DNA of 8,241 bases from Clostridiales bacterium (GCA_031287655.1 JAITSR010000408.1:1-8241), one strand, 5' to 3'; shown: positions 1-6,932, numbered from the stretch's first letter. Notes: a model not told the origin generated them from the sequence alone. Translations and numbers: made by a program.

Positions 1-802
1 CGTACAGGAGCGCGTTCGACGCGGGCTTCCCCGCCATCAGCGCGAGCGTGTTCGCAAATATCGCGTCCCGCTCACGCCCGTAACCCGTCAGCTCCGCCGC
101 GTCGACCGGGTCCGGGCGCGGCACGGGTACCAGCTCAAAGCCGTCGCCGCCGACGCCGCCTATATGCCTGCCGGGGCGATGGCCGCCGTTTCCGCCGCTT
201 CCACCGTCGCCGCCGCCGTCCCGCAGCCGGAATACGTGGGACTCCGCAAAGAGACCGTAGCCGCGCTCCGAAATATGCGCGATGTGCTCACGGTAGGCCG
301 CCGCAAAATCAAGCCGCGAGGTCTCCCACCCCGCGAGTGGGAACGCACAGCCAAGTTCATCAAGCGCCTCGGCGGACGTGATCCCCCCGACGCGCTCGAG
401 CATCGAAAGCTCCCAACTTACGGCGCGCGCGACCCCCGCGGGGATCGCGCGGCCGCGCGCGGTCTCTTTTATGCAGCGGTTTTCGTCACGGAGCGTCCGC
501 GTGAGCAAATAGCGCGTCCAGTCGTATCCGATGCCGACGCTTTCGTCTCCGGCGCCGCCGCCGCGGTCGTTCTCGCCTGCCGCGCCGCCAAAACCACACT
601 CGGCGGCCTCGCCCGCTTCGTATAGAAGGTTGGTGAACGCCGCATACCGGTCGACGCGCCGCTCAAGCGGCATTTTTTCGTCCGCCGCCGCCTCCGCGAG
701 CCTTTGAAACGCATGTACGACGGGGTCAAAGAGCAGACCCCGGAACAGCGCGAGCGAGGCGAGGGCGAATCTTGCGTTTGCGAGTGCGCCGCTTGCGCTC
801 AT
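1..802 (-). CDS. DUF815-family AAA+ ATPase, C-terminal part cut by window edge
   Basis: The frame stays open from ATG at 802 to the window edge and gives 267 residues. The family is recognised from its order of motifs: FRGLLFDPV near residue 20, a DW at 94-95, a KGYG-like stretch GYGLFAESHVF at 181-191, then ELVPVPRPDPVDAAELTGYGRERD and NTLALMAGKPASNALLY at the end. In this family the next residues are GD.GTGKSS (Walker A), so the ATPase core lies just outside the window. The cellular role of DUF815 proteins is unknown. The start is well supported: GGAG lies 5 bases upstream and the ATG overlaps the ilvC TGA (ATGA), which suggests translational coupling to ilvC. Two Gly/Asp-rich stretches (about 72-90 and 194-220) are unusual insertions between conserved blocks. 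The family call is firm; the function is not inferred. Confidence 0.87.
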   Translation of the reverse strand, partial: MSASGALANARFALASLALFRGLLFDPVVHAFQRLAEAAADEKMPLERRVDRYAAFTNLLYEAGEAAECGFGGAAGENDRGGGAGDESVGIGYDWTRYLLTRTLRDENRCIKETARGRAIPAGVARAVSWELSMLERVGGITSAEALDELGCAFPLAGWETSRLDFAAAYREHIAHISERGYGLFAESHVFRLRDGGGDGGSGGNGGHRPGRHIGGVGGDGFELVPVPRPDPVDAAELTGYGRERDAIFANTLALMAGKPASNALLY

Positions 803-1803
803 TTCCGCTCCGCTTTTAACCAACTCATCATCTTGCGCAGCTTTGCGCCGACGGTCTCGACCGGGTGCGCCGCCTCGACGCGCCGCATCGCAAGGAAATT
901 CGCGCGCCCGGCGGCTTTGTTTTCCGCGATCCACCGGCCCGCGAACGTGCCGTCCTGAATCTCCCGCAGCACGCGCCGCATCTCCTTGCGCGTGTCGTCC
1001 GTGATGATCCTCGGCCCCGTCACATAGTCGCCGAACTCCGCCGTATTGCTGATCGAGTAGCGCATCCCCGCAAAGCCGCCGCTGTTGATTAGGTCGACGA
1101 TCAGCTTCATCTCGTGAACACACTCAAAATACGCCATCTCAGGCGCGTAGCCCGCCTCGACGAGCGTCTCAAAGCCCGCCTTCATCAGCTCCGTGACGCC
1201 GCCGCAGAGCACGGCCTGCTCGCCGAAAAGGTCGGTCTCGGTTTCCTCTTTAAACGTCGTCTCGATGATCCCGGCGCGGCCCGCGCCGATCCCGGAGGCG
1301 TAGGCGAGCGCGAAGTCCCGCGCGCGGCCCGAGGCGTCCTTTGCGACGGCGATCAGCGAAGGCACGCCGCGCCCCTCCTGATATTGGCTGCGGACCGTGT
1401 GGCCGGGGCCTTTCGGCGCGACCATGATCACGTCGACCTGCTCCGGCGGCTCGATCTGGTTGAAATGAACCGAAAAGCCGTGCGCGAACGCGAGAATATT
1501 GCCCGCCGAGAGATGGGGCAGGATGCTCTCGCGATAGATGTCCGGCTGCTGTTCGTCCGGCACGAGCAGCATCACAAGGTCCGCGGCCTTCGCGGCGTCC
1601 GCGGTGTCCAGCACGACAAGCCCGTCCCGCTCGGCCTCGGCGCGCCTCGGCGACGCGGGCTTTAAGCCGACGACGACGCGCACGCCGCTCTCTTTCAGGT
1701 TTTGCGCGTGCGCATGCCCCTGACTGCCGTATCCGATCACGGCCACGGTCTTACCGTTCAAAAGTTCCAAATTGCAATCTCTGTCGTAGTACATTTGCGC
1801 CAT
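799..1803 (-). CDS. ilvC: Ketol-acid reductoisomerase (NADP+), class I
   Basis: This enzyme isomerises and reduces acetolactate or acetohydroxybutyrate to the dihydroxy acids, the second common step of branched-chain amino acid synthesis in the cytoplasm. The product is 334 residues, the usual class I length. The Rossmann motif GYGSQGHAHAQNL is at 24-36. Expected catalytic and metal residues are all present: H108 (HGF), K131 (PKGPGH), D191 and E195 (DLFGEQ), E227 and E231 (ECVHE), and S252 (SNTAEFGDY). The cofactor loop reads GLKPASPRR. It has basic residues and no acidic replacement, so NADPH use is likely, although the usual second loop serine is replaced by Arg. AAGGGGG lies 8 bases before the ATG. 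It starts 38 bases after the ilvB stop, and its TGA overlaps the ATG of the DUF815 gene. Confidence 0.97.
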   Translation of the reverse strand: MAQMYYDRDCNLELLNGKTVAVIGYGSQGHAHAQNLKESGVRVVVGLKPASPRRAEAERDGLVVLDTADAAKAADLVMLLVPDEQQPDIYRESILPHLSAGNILAFAHGFSVHFNQIEPPEQVDVIMVAPKGPGHTVRSQYQEGRGVPSLIAVAKDASGRARDFALAYASGIGAGRAGIIETTFKEETETDLFGEQAVLCGGVTELMKAGFETLVEAGYAPEMAYFECVHEMKLIVDLINSGGFAGMRYSISNTAEFGDYVTGPRIITDDTRKEMRRVLREIQDGTFAGRWIAENKAAGRANFLAMRRVEAAHPVETVGAKLRKMMSWLKAERK

Positions 1804-1841
1804 GTCTTTTTCCCCCTTGGCCGCCTTGACGGCTGATTTAT

Positions 1842-3542
1842 TTATCGCTGTTCCTCGCTGTACTCACTGTAGATCATATCCTCCGACGCCGCCCCCGGCG
1901 GGATGATCGGAAAGACGCGCTGGCGGGCGTCGATCACGCAGTCGACGACGCAGGGGCCGCCGACCGCAAAAGCCCGCGTGAGCGCCGGGAGGATTTCGGA
2001 ACGCTTGCGGATGCGCAGCCCCGCGGCCCCGAACGCCTCGGCGAGCTTTACAAAATCCGTTTCGCGCCCGAGCTCCGTACTCGAATAGCGCCCGCCGTAA
2101 AAGAGGTTCTGCCACTGGTGTACCATGCCGAGCACCCCGTTGTTCATCACGGTCACGACGACCGGGAGCTTGTTTGTGACGCTCACGGCGAGCTCCTGAA
2201 GGTTCATGTGGAAGCTGCCGTCGCCGGTCACGAGCGCGACGGGACGGCCGGGGTTGCCGACCGCCGCGCCGTTTGCCGCGCCGAGGCCGTAGCCCATCGC
2301 GCCGAGGCCGCAGGAACTCAAAAAGGCGCGCGCCCGCTGGAAGGGGTAATATTGGGCGACAAACATCTGATGCTGCCCGACGTCGGTCGCGACGATCAGG
2401 TCCGGCCCCGCGACCTTTTGCAGCGCGAGGATCACCTCGCGCGGGTTCACCTCGTCCCCCTCGCCCGCGGCGTCCGGCAGCGCGTTCATCGCCTTGTGGC
2501 GCAAAACCTCGTGCAGCCACTCGGCCTTTTGAGGGGAGGGGCCGTCCGGGAGCAGCGCGGTCAGGCGCTCAAGGCACTCTCCGGCGTCGCCGGTGAGCGC
2601 GAGGTCGACCGGGACGTTTTTTGCGATTTCCGACCTGTCTATGTCGATGTGCAAAATTGCCGCGTCCTGCGCGAATTTTAAGCGGTTGCCCGCGACGCGG
2701 TCCGAAAAGCGCGCCCCGATCGCGATCAAAAGGTCGCAGCGGCTCACGGCCATGTTGGACGCCGCCGTGCCGTGCATACCGACGAGCCCCAAGTTGTGCG
2801 GCGACGAGGCGGGGATCGCGCCGAGCCCCATCATGCTCGTGCAGACGGGCGCGCGAATCTTCTCGGCAAACGCGCGGAGCCGGTCCTGCGCGTCCGAAAA
2901 CGCGACGCCGCCGCCGCTGTAGATCAACGGGCGCGCGCTCTTTTCGATCATCTCCGCCGCCGCGCGGATTTCGGCGTCCGGCGGGCGCGGCGCGGGGCGC
3001 GGGCAGAAGCGGGGACCCGGCGACCAACGCGCCTGCTGCGCGGTCACGTCCTTTGGAATGTCGATCAGTACGGGGCCCTTGCGGCCTGAATTTGCGACCT
3101 CGAACGCCTCGCGCACGGTGTCCGCAAGCGCCTCGGTCTGCCGCACAAAGTAGTTGCGTTTCACGATCGGGGCCGTGATCCCGACGATGTCGACCTCCTG
3201 AAAGCTCGCGCGGCCGATCAGGTCGCGCGTCACATTGCCCGTGACGGCGATCAGCGGCACCGAGTCGTGATACGCGGCCGCGATGCCGGTCACGAGGTTT
3301 GTCGCGCCGGGGCCGGACGTCGCGATCACAACGCCGGTGCGGCCGGTCGAGCGGGCGTAGCCGTCCGCCGCGTGCGCCGCACCCTGTTCATGGGAGACGA
3401 GGACATGCCGGATCTCTCCGCGCATTTCATACAGCGCGTCGTAGATGTTCAGCACCGCGCCGCCCGGATAGCCGAATACGACGTCCGCGCCCTGCTCGAT
3501 CAATGTGTGGATCAGAATCTGCGCGCCGGTCAGAAGTTTCAT
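1842..3542 (-). CDS. ilvB: Acetolactate (acetohydroxyacid) synthase large subunit, canonical copy
   Basis: This is the ThDP- and FAD-dependent catalytic subunit that condenses pyruvate with pyruvate or 2-oxobutyrate. I start it at ATG 3542 (566 residues, MKLLTGAQ), which has GGGGAGGGG 7 bases upstream. A GTG at 3584 would extend the frame by 14 residues, but its only SD-like bases abut it. Visible hallmarks are FGYPGG (23-28), the catalytic Glu52 in HEQGAAHAADGYAR, SGPGATN (76-82), K128 in PIVKRNY, GMHGT (255-259), GARFSDR (276-282), the ThDP-Mg motif GDGSF (440-444) through N468, and MVHQWQ with Trp477. That Trp is the conserved residue linked to 2-oxobutyrate preference and herbicide binding. 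It lies 38 bases after ilvN, whose product is its probable regulatory partner. Confidence 0.96.
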   Translation of the reverse strand: MKLLTGAQILIHTLIEQGADVVFGYPGGAVLNIYDALYEMRGEIRHVLVSHEQGAAHAADGYARSTGRTGVVIATSGPGATNLVTGIAAAYHDSVPLIAVTGNVTRDLIGRASFQEVDIVGITAPIVKRNYFVRQTEALADTVREAFEVANSGRKGPVLIDIPKDVTAQQARWSPGPRFCPRPAPRPPDAEIRAAAEMIEKSARPLIYSGGGVAFSDAQDRLRAFAEKIRAPVCTSMMGLGAIPASSPHNLGLVGMHGTAASNMAVSRCDLLIAIGARFSDRVAGNRLKFAQDAAILHIDIDRSEIAKNVPVDLALTGDAGECLERLTALLPDGPSPQKAEWLHEVLRHKAMNALPDAAGEGDEVNPREVILALQKVAGPDLIVATDVGQHQMFVAQYYPFQRARAFLSSCGLGAMGYGLGAANGAAVGNPGRPVALVTGDGSFHMNLQELAVSVTNKLPVVVTVMNNGVLGMVHQWQNLFYGGRYSSTELGRETDFVKLAEAFGAAGLRIRKRSEILPALTRAFAVGGPCVVDCVIDARQRVFPIIPPGAASEDMIYSEYSEEQR

Positions 3543-3580
3543 GCTATTTCCCCTCCCCTTGTCAATCCCCACTGGGATGG

Positions 3581-4072
3581 TCACTCTCCTATACCGTTAT
3601 TTCCGGATTGGAGAGCGACCATACCAGTTCGTGCCATTTCCACGATTCCGTAGGGTTCGAGCAGGCCGAGCAGCTGGCGCACGCGCTCGGGCGTGTCCGC
3701 GATCTCGACCGTCGCGGTCGTCGGCGAGAGATCGACGATGTTCGCCTTCATGATCGCCGTGATGTCCGTGATCTGCCCCCGATTCTGCGCGCCGACGGCG
3801 ACCTTGATCAGCGCGAGCTCCCTCCGGATCGTCTCGCCGCCGTCCAGAGAGCGCACCTTGATGACGTCAATTTGTTTGTTGAGTTGCTTTTCGACCTGCC
3901 CGATTACCCCCGCGTCGCCGTCCACGACGATTGTCATCCGGGAGACGGTCGGGTCCGACGTCTCGCCGACCGCGAGGCTCTCGATGTTAAAGCCGCGCCG
4001 TGCAAAGAGCCCAGCCGTCCGGGCGAGGATACCGGCCCTGTTTTCAACGAGCACGGATAGGATACTTTTCAT
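3581..4072 (-). CDS. ilvN: Acetolactate synthase small (regulatory) subunit
   Basis: This is the regulatory subunit of AHAS. It activates the large subunit and normally confers valine feedback inhibition. The 163 residues match the usual IlvN/IlvH length: an N-terminal ACT domain (about 3-75, with ENRAGILARTAGLFARRGFNIESL) and the C-terminal small-subunit domain (about 82-160, with ALIKV and TGMVAL). G14 and N29, positions whose substitution desensitises E. coli IlvH to valine, are intact, so inhibition by valine is expected (inference). The ATG at 4072 must be the start because an in-frame TAA lies two codons upstream. The SD is poor: AAAGGA sits about 15 bases away. It is the only small subunit in the window and lies between two different large-subunit genes, 29 bases from one and 38 from the other. 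Confidence 0.96.
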   Translation of the reverse strand: MKSILSVLVENRAGILARTAGLFARRGFNIESLAVGETSDPTVSRMTIVVDGDAGVIGQVEKQLNKQIDVIKVRSLDGGETIRRELALIKVAVGAQNRGQITDITAIMKANIVDLSPTTATVEIADTPERVRQLLGLLEPYGIVEMARTGMVALQSGNNGIGE

Positions 4073-4101
4073 AACTTATTGACCACATCCTTTAAATACA
4101 T

Positions 4102-5784
4102 TCAGTTTTCCTCGTCCGGGTCGACCACTATCTCCAACAGAAACGCGCCGTCGCAGCTTATCATATCCCGCGCCGCGGCGCACGCCCCGTCGAGTCTTTC
4201 GGCGCGCGCGTACCCGAGCCCATACGCCGCCGCGATCAGTCCGAGGTCCGGGCTTCCGGAAAGGTCGACCGCAAATTCCTTTGCGCCCGCTCTTTTTTGC
4301 AGGTCGCGCACCATACCGAGCACGCCGTTCCGCATGACGATGATCTTGATCGGGAGCCCCAACTGCCGGATCGTCGCGAGCTCGTTCATCGACATCTGAA
4401 ACGCGCCGTCCCCGCAGACCGCGAGCACGGCGCGCTCCGGGCAGGCGAGCTTTGCGCCGATCGCGGCCGGAACGCTGTAGCCCATCGTTCCCATGCCGCC
4501 GGTCGTAAGAAAGCGCCCGCCGGGTACGCAAAAGTTCTTTGCGGACCATATCTGGTTCTGCCCGACGTCCGCGATGTATACCGCGCCCTCCGGGAGCAGC
4601 CCGGACAGAGCGCGCACAAACCGGACCGGGTCGACCGAACGGGGCCGCTCGCCGCGCGTGTCCAGCTCCGTCCGCTCCTTTGCGCGCAGCGCGTCGAGCG
4701 CCGCGATCCAGTCCGGCCACTCGCCCCGCAGGTCGCGCTCCAAAAGCTGTGCGATCACGCGCGCCGCGTCTCCGACGAGGGGGATCGTCGCGCCGACGTT
4801 CTTGCCGATTTCCGCCGTATCGATGTCCACATGCACGACCGTCGTACCCGCAAGCTCGGACGGCTGTGTGATCGCCCGGTCGCCGACGCGCGCGCCGATC
4901 AAAATCAAAAGGTCGCTGCCCGCGAGCGCGGCGTTCGCGGCCCCGCCGCCGCTGTACCCCAACATGCCATAGTAGAGCGGGTGGCCGGGCGGGAGCAGAC
5001 CGATCCCCATCAGCGTCGACACGACGGGCAGGGAAGCGCGTTCGCACAGCTCGCGCGCGGGGCCGACCGCGCCGGACAGGAATACGCCGCCGCCGAGGCA
5101 GAGCAGGGGGCGTTTTGCCGCGCGGATCGCCTCCGCGACGCGCTTGACTTGGAGCGCGTGTCCGTCGTAGCGCGGCTTGTATCCGCGAATGTCCGCGCGC
5201 TCCGGGTAGATAAAGTCGGCGACGCCCACAGCGCCGGTTCCGATACCGTCTCCGGTCGCGGCGCCGGCGCCGTCGTCTGAACCGAGCCGTTCCCGCTGCA
5301 CGTCGACCGGCGCGTCTATCAGCACCGGCCCTTGGCGCCCCGTGGACGCGATGTGGAACGCCTCTTTGAACACGCGTCCGATGTCGGCCGCGGATTTCAG
5401 CAGAAAACTGTATTTTGTAAACGGCTCGACCGCGCCGGTTGTGTCGACTTCTTGGAACACGTCGCGTCCGAGCTGGTTTGTCGCGACCTGACCCGTGATC
5501 GCGACCATCGGAATGCTGTCGCTGTACGCGGTCGCGATCGCCGTAAAAAGGGTCGTCGCGCCGGGGCCGGAGGTCGCGACGCACACGCCGGGCCGCCCCG
5601 ACAGCCGCGCGTAACCGCTTGCCGCGTGCCCCGCGCCCTGCTCCGTCCGCGTCAAAACATGCCGGATGCCGGATTGCGCGAGCGCTTCATAGAACGGCGC
5701 GATCGTCGCGCCCGGATAGCCGAACACCGTATTCACGCCCTCGCGCCGGAGACATTCCACCATTGCCTGTGCTCCCAACATCAT
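4102..5784 (-). CDS. ilvB: Divergent acetolactate synthase large subunit paralogue, first gene of the operon
   Basis: This is a ThDP-dependent AHAS-type enzyme. The ATG codons at 5784 and 5781 are both plausible starts (MMLGAQAMVECL). An in-frame ATG at 5820 directly follows a terminator U tract with no SD and is less likely. Numbered from 5820, features are FGYPGA (33-38), the catalytic Glu60 in TEQGAGHAASGYAR, SGPGATT (84-90), FQEVD, GARVGDR (309-315), and GDGAF (470-474) through Asn498. Compared with the canonical copy downstream, the GMHG loop is GYSGG (288-292), and the MVxQWQ motif reads MVRDLQ, so the conserved Trp is Leu507. A Gly/Ala/Asp-rich linker (about 180-200) joins the PYR and central domains. 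AHAS is the best call, but substrate preference may differ, and a related ThDP enzyme role cannot be excluded. Confidence 0.88.
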   Translation of the reverse strand: MMLGAQAMVECLRREGVNTVFGYPGATIAPFYEALAQSGIRHVLTRTEQGAGHAASGYARLSGRPGVCVATSGPGATTLFTAIATAYSDSIPMVAITGQVATNQLGRDVFQEVDTTGAVEPFTKYSFLLKSAADIGRVFKEAFHIASTGRQGPVLIDAPVDVQRERLGSDDGAGAATGDGIGTGAVGVADFIYPERADIRGYKPRYDGHALQVKRVAEAIRAAKRPLLCLGGGVFLSGAVGPARELCERASLPVVSTLMGIGLLPPGHPLYYGMLGYSGGGAANAALAGSDLLILIGARVGDRAITQPSELAGTTVVHVDIDTAEIGKNVGATIPLVGDAARVIAQLLERDLRGEWPDWIAALDALRAKERTELDTRGERPRSVDPVRFVRALSGLLPEGAVYIADVGQNQIWSAKNFCVPGGRFLTTGGMGTMGYSVPAAIGAKLACPERAVLAVCGDGAFQMSMNELATIRQLGLPIKIIVMRNGVLGMVRDLQKRAGAKEFAVDLSGSPDLGLIAAAYGLGYARAERLDGACAAARDMISCDGAFLLEIVVDPDEEN

Positions 5785-5823
5785 CGCCGTTCCCAACTTT
5801 CTTTTGCGGTAAAATGGCATGAT

Positions 5824-5853
5824 AAAAAAACCGCCCTGAAGCGATCAGGACGG
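5824..5853 (-). terminator. Intrinsic terminator / attenuator hairpin in the ilv leader
   Basis: Read on the minus strand, CCGTCCTGA (5853-5845) pairs with TCAGGGCGG (5839-5831) around the loop TCGCT. This gives nine pairs with one G-U, followed directly by seven T residues (5830-5824). It lies downstream of the ilv promoter and before the first ilv start codon. It could therefore act both as an attenuator for the ilv operon and as the end of the toxin-antitoxin transcript. An overlapping alternative hairpin (5838-5866) would prevent it from forming. Confidence 0.8.
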
Positions 5854-5866
5854 GATGCCACGCCTC
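5838..5866 (-). promoter_or_regulatory. Putative antiterminator resembling the 3' half of a T-box
   Basis: On the minus strand GAGGCG (5866-5861) can pair with CGCTTC (5843-5838), leaving a TGGC bulge. An inner ATC/GAT stem closes the loop CCGTCCT. The stretch GTGGCATCCCGTCC resembles the T-box signature GTGGNACC followed by a CGTCC terminator arm. This fold and the terminator at 5824-5853 exclude each other. Against a working T-box, the predicted transcript starts only about ten bases upstream, so there is no stem I or specifier loop. In addition, TGGC would match a tRNA with discriminator G, not the A of Ile, Leu or Val tRNAs. I call it a degenerate or unconventional attenuator. Confidence 0.4.
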
Positions 5867-5883
5867 GTCGTAAATTTTTTCTT

Positions 5884-5912
5884 ACTATAACATCTCTGAT
5901 TTGCCTTGTCAA
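5884..5912 (-). promoter_or_regulatory. Sigma-70-type promoter of the ilv operon
   Basis: On the minus strand the -35 box TTGACA (5912-5907) and the -10 box TATAGT (5889-5884) are separated by 17 bases. This is a near-consensus arrangement that predicts a start near 5877. The -35 box overlaps the TGA stop of the antitoxin gene. The leader to the first ilv start would be about 93 bases and contains the terminator hairpin. Confidence 0.8.
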
Positions 5913-6199
5913 TCAGAATATTCCATATCCACCACAGCTAATTTTTTCCCAAGCGGTCGGAGTATCTTAATCACGGTACTAAGCTGTGGGTCGGTATCTC
6001 CGCCCTCAATTCGTGCAATCATAGGTTGCTTTACGCCGCTTATTTCCTCTAACGCTCGTTGTGTGAGACTTTCCTCCTGCCGTGCCTTCAAAATTTCGCC
6101 TACGATTTGTACCTTCAAATCAATTTCATCCAATTCTTCTTGTGAAAGAGAGGTCATCTTTTTTTTCATATCTCTCCAAGAGGTCAATTTACTGCTCAT
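5909..6199 (-). CDS. XRE-family helix-turn-helix antitoxin
   Basis: This 96-residue protein carries a lambda/Cro-type HTH at about 45-80, reading LTQRALEEISGVKQPMIARIEGGDTDPQLSTVIKIL, which matches HigA-like antitoxins. It is expected to bind and neutralise the toxin encoded just upstream and to repress their shared promoter. The ATG at 6199 is chosen because AAAGGAG lies 8 bases before it. A TTG at 6217 in the same frame has no such site. The start overlaps the end of the toxin gene by 11 bases, a typical coupled arrangement. The region is visibly AT-richer than the ilv genes, consistent with acquisition by transfer. The role as antitoxin is inferred from domain and gene order. Confidence 0.9.
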   Translation of the reverse strand: MSSKLTSWRDMKKKMTSLSQEELDEIDLKVQIVGEILKARQEESLTQRALEEISGVKQPMIARIEGGDTDPQLSTVIKILRPLGKKLAVVDMEYSD

Positions 6200-6560
6200 A
6201 TTCGTCGCTCCTTTCAAGAAAGTCTCCCATGTTCCGCTTTGCTTGTTCTATCTCACGTTGCGGGGTCTTTTGCGTATCCTTAATAAAGTGGTGCAGTAGT
6301 ATGTACGTCCCTTCATTCCAAAAGAAATAGAAAATTCTGTCGTTCGTCGGACGAAGTTCCCAAATATCACCGTCAATATGCTTCACATAAGGAACGCCCG
6401 CGCGTGAACCATATTGTTCGAGAATGTCAAAATACTCGTAAATCTTTTTCAGCCGGATACGCTCCTGCTTGCTTGTGAGAGCCTTCTTATCCAACTCCGC
6501 AATATATTCCGCAATAGGTGCGTTGTCGTCCTTGTCCTTGTAAAATCTAATGTCAAACAT
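6189..6560 (-). CDS. RelE/HigB-like toxin, phage Gp49-like family (type II toxin-antitoxin)
   Basis: The product is 123 residues. The Gp49-like (PF05973-type) pattern is clear: DGDIWELRPTNDRIFYFFW (63-81), then LLHHFIKDTQKTPQREIEQA (88-107). It includes R70, R75, K94 and the QKTP motif, which is conserved in this toxin family. Relatives are ribosome-dependent or free mRNA endonucleases that inhibit translation. Activity here is inferred, since the toxic residues have not been tested. It is the first gene of the pair (toxin before antitoxin, the HigBA order). It has AAGGAG 11 bases before the ATG and a strong promoter upstream. Its 3' end overlaps the antitoxin start. Composition is more AT-rich than in the flanking ilv operon. 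Confidence 0.9.
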   Translation of the reverse strand: MFDIRFYKDKDDNAPIAEYIAELDKKALTSKQERIRLKKIYEYFDILEQYGSRAGVPYVKHIDGDIWELRPTNDRIFYFFWNEGTYILLHHFIKDTQKTPQREIEQAKRNMGDFLERSDEYEQ

Positions 6561-6586
6561 GATACAGTATTCTCCTTACGCACAAT

Positions 6587-6615
6587 AATATAACTAATTT
6601 ATTATCAAATGTCAA
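6587..6615 (-). promoter_or_regulatory. Promoter of the toxin-antitoxin operon
   Basis: On the minus strand TTGACA (6615-6610) and TATATT (6592-6587) are spaced by 17 bases, and the toxin ATG is about 27 bases further on. The AT-rich spacer and surroundings are the probable binding area for the antitoxin, but no clear palindromic operator is visible here. Confidence 0.8.
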
Positions 6616-6800
6616 GGGCTTCATAATTTCCGCCCGGACGCCCCAAGCCCCCCTTTTTCAAAAGAGGAGGGTCGCCAATAGCGGCGGCGAGTCGCTGATC
6701 CGCTCGCTCTCTGAAACGTGCAAATGATTGTTAGCGAGAGGGGAAAAGCGGGTAAAATAAGGCTGTAGTCTCACAATATTGGCTGCGCAAAGCTGCGAAA
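6616..6800. other. Intergenic stretch with no supported gene
   Basis: This is the space between the divergent toxin promoter and the first palindrome. It contains an imperfect pairing of a CCCCCCTTTTT run with AAAAGAGGAGGG near 6645-6670, and a distant CTCGCT/AGCGAG match. A weak plus-strand promoter-like pair (TTGTTA at 6728, TAAAAT at 6753, spacer 19) is present but not convincing. A minus-strand open frame at 6658-6882 has no good start signal and crosses the palindrome, so I do not call it. Confidence 0.5.
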
Positions 6801-6837
6801 GAGTGCGGAAAGGTATACTTATTTGCACTCTTTTTTT
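6801..6837 (+). terminator. Terminator-like palindrome 1 with T7 tract
   Basis: GAGTGC (6801-6806) pairs with GCACTC (6825-6830). The inner bases pair with several G-U wobbles and one A-A mismatch around a central GTATAC, and TTTTTTT follows at 6831-6837. As RNA on the plus strand this looks like an intrinsic terminator. No plus-strand gene precedes it, so it would end a short transcript of unknown origin or act as a barrier in front of the lectin gene. Its right arm is shared with palindrome 2. Confidence 0.55.
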
Positions 6838-6932
6838 GCCTGAAACCGCCACCATATCCTGCGGTCTGTCTTTCCTTCTCATACCACATACAGTTCAAAA
6901 CTTCCAGTTTCTAACAGTGCAAATAAGTATAC
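6813..6932. repeat. 17-base perfect inverted repeat flanking an 86-base segment
   Basis: GTATACTTATTTGCACT occurs on the plus strand at 6813-6829 and, in inverted orientation, at 6916-6932. The 86 bases between (6830-6915) carry the T7 tract at one end. Each copy is also half of a longer palindrome. The arrangement would suit an invertible segment, a pair of operators, or a small MITE-like element; the sequence alone does not decide. Confidence 0.7.

Noticed and set aside
164..625. Plus-strand frame of 153 residues over the DUF815 gene
   Set aside because: It is antisense to a gene with clear family motifs and has low-complexity Ala/Arg-rich content and no start signal.
3543..3584. GTG start at 3584 for ilvB
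   Set aside because: SD-like bases abut the GTG, whereas the ATG at 3542 has a strong SD at normal spacing and the usual family N-terminus.
4076..5584. 502-residue minus-strand open frame, extremely Arg-rich
   Set aside because: It is an out-of-frame shadow of the divergent AHAS gene, produced by the GC-rich codon pattern.
5785..5820. ATG at 5820 as start of the first AHAS gene
   Set aside because: It lies three bases after the terminator T tract without an SD, and the added residues do not match the family N-terminus.
5824..6200. A complete T-box riboswitch upstream of ilv
   Set aside because: Only an antiterminator-like 3' part is visible; the upstream bases encode the antitoxin, and no stem I or specifier loop could be found.
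6728..6837. Small RNA from a TTGTTA/TAAAAT promoter to the T7 terminator
   Set aside because: The promoter match is weak with a 19-base spacer, and nothing else supports transcription.
6658..6882. 74-residue minus-strand open frame between the toxin promoter and the lectin gene
   Set aside because: It has no convincing ribosome-binding site or known domain and runs through the terminator-like palindrome; more likely non-coding or part of a repeat.
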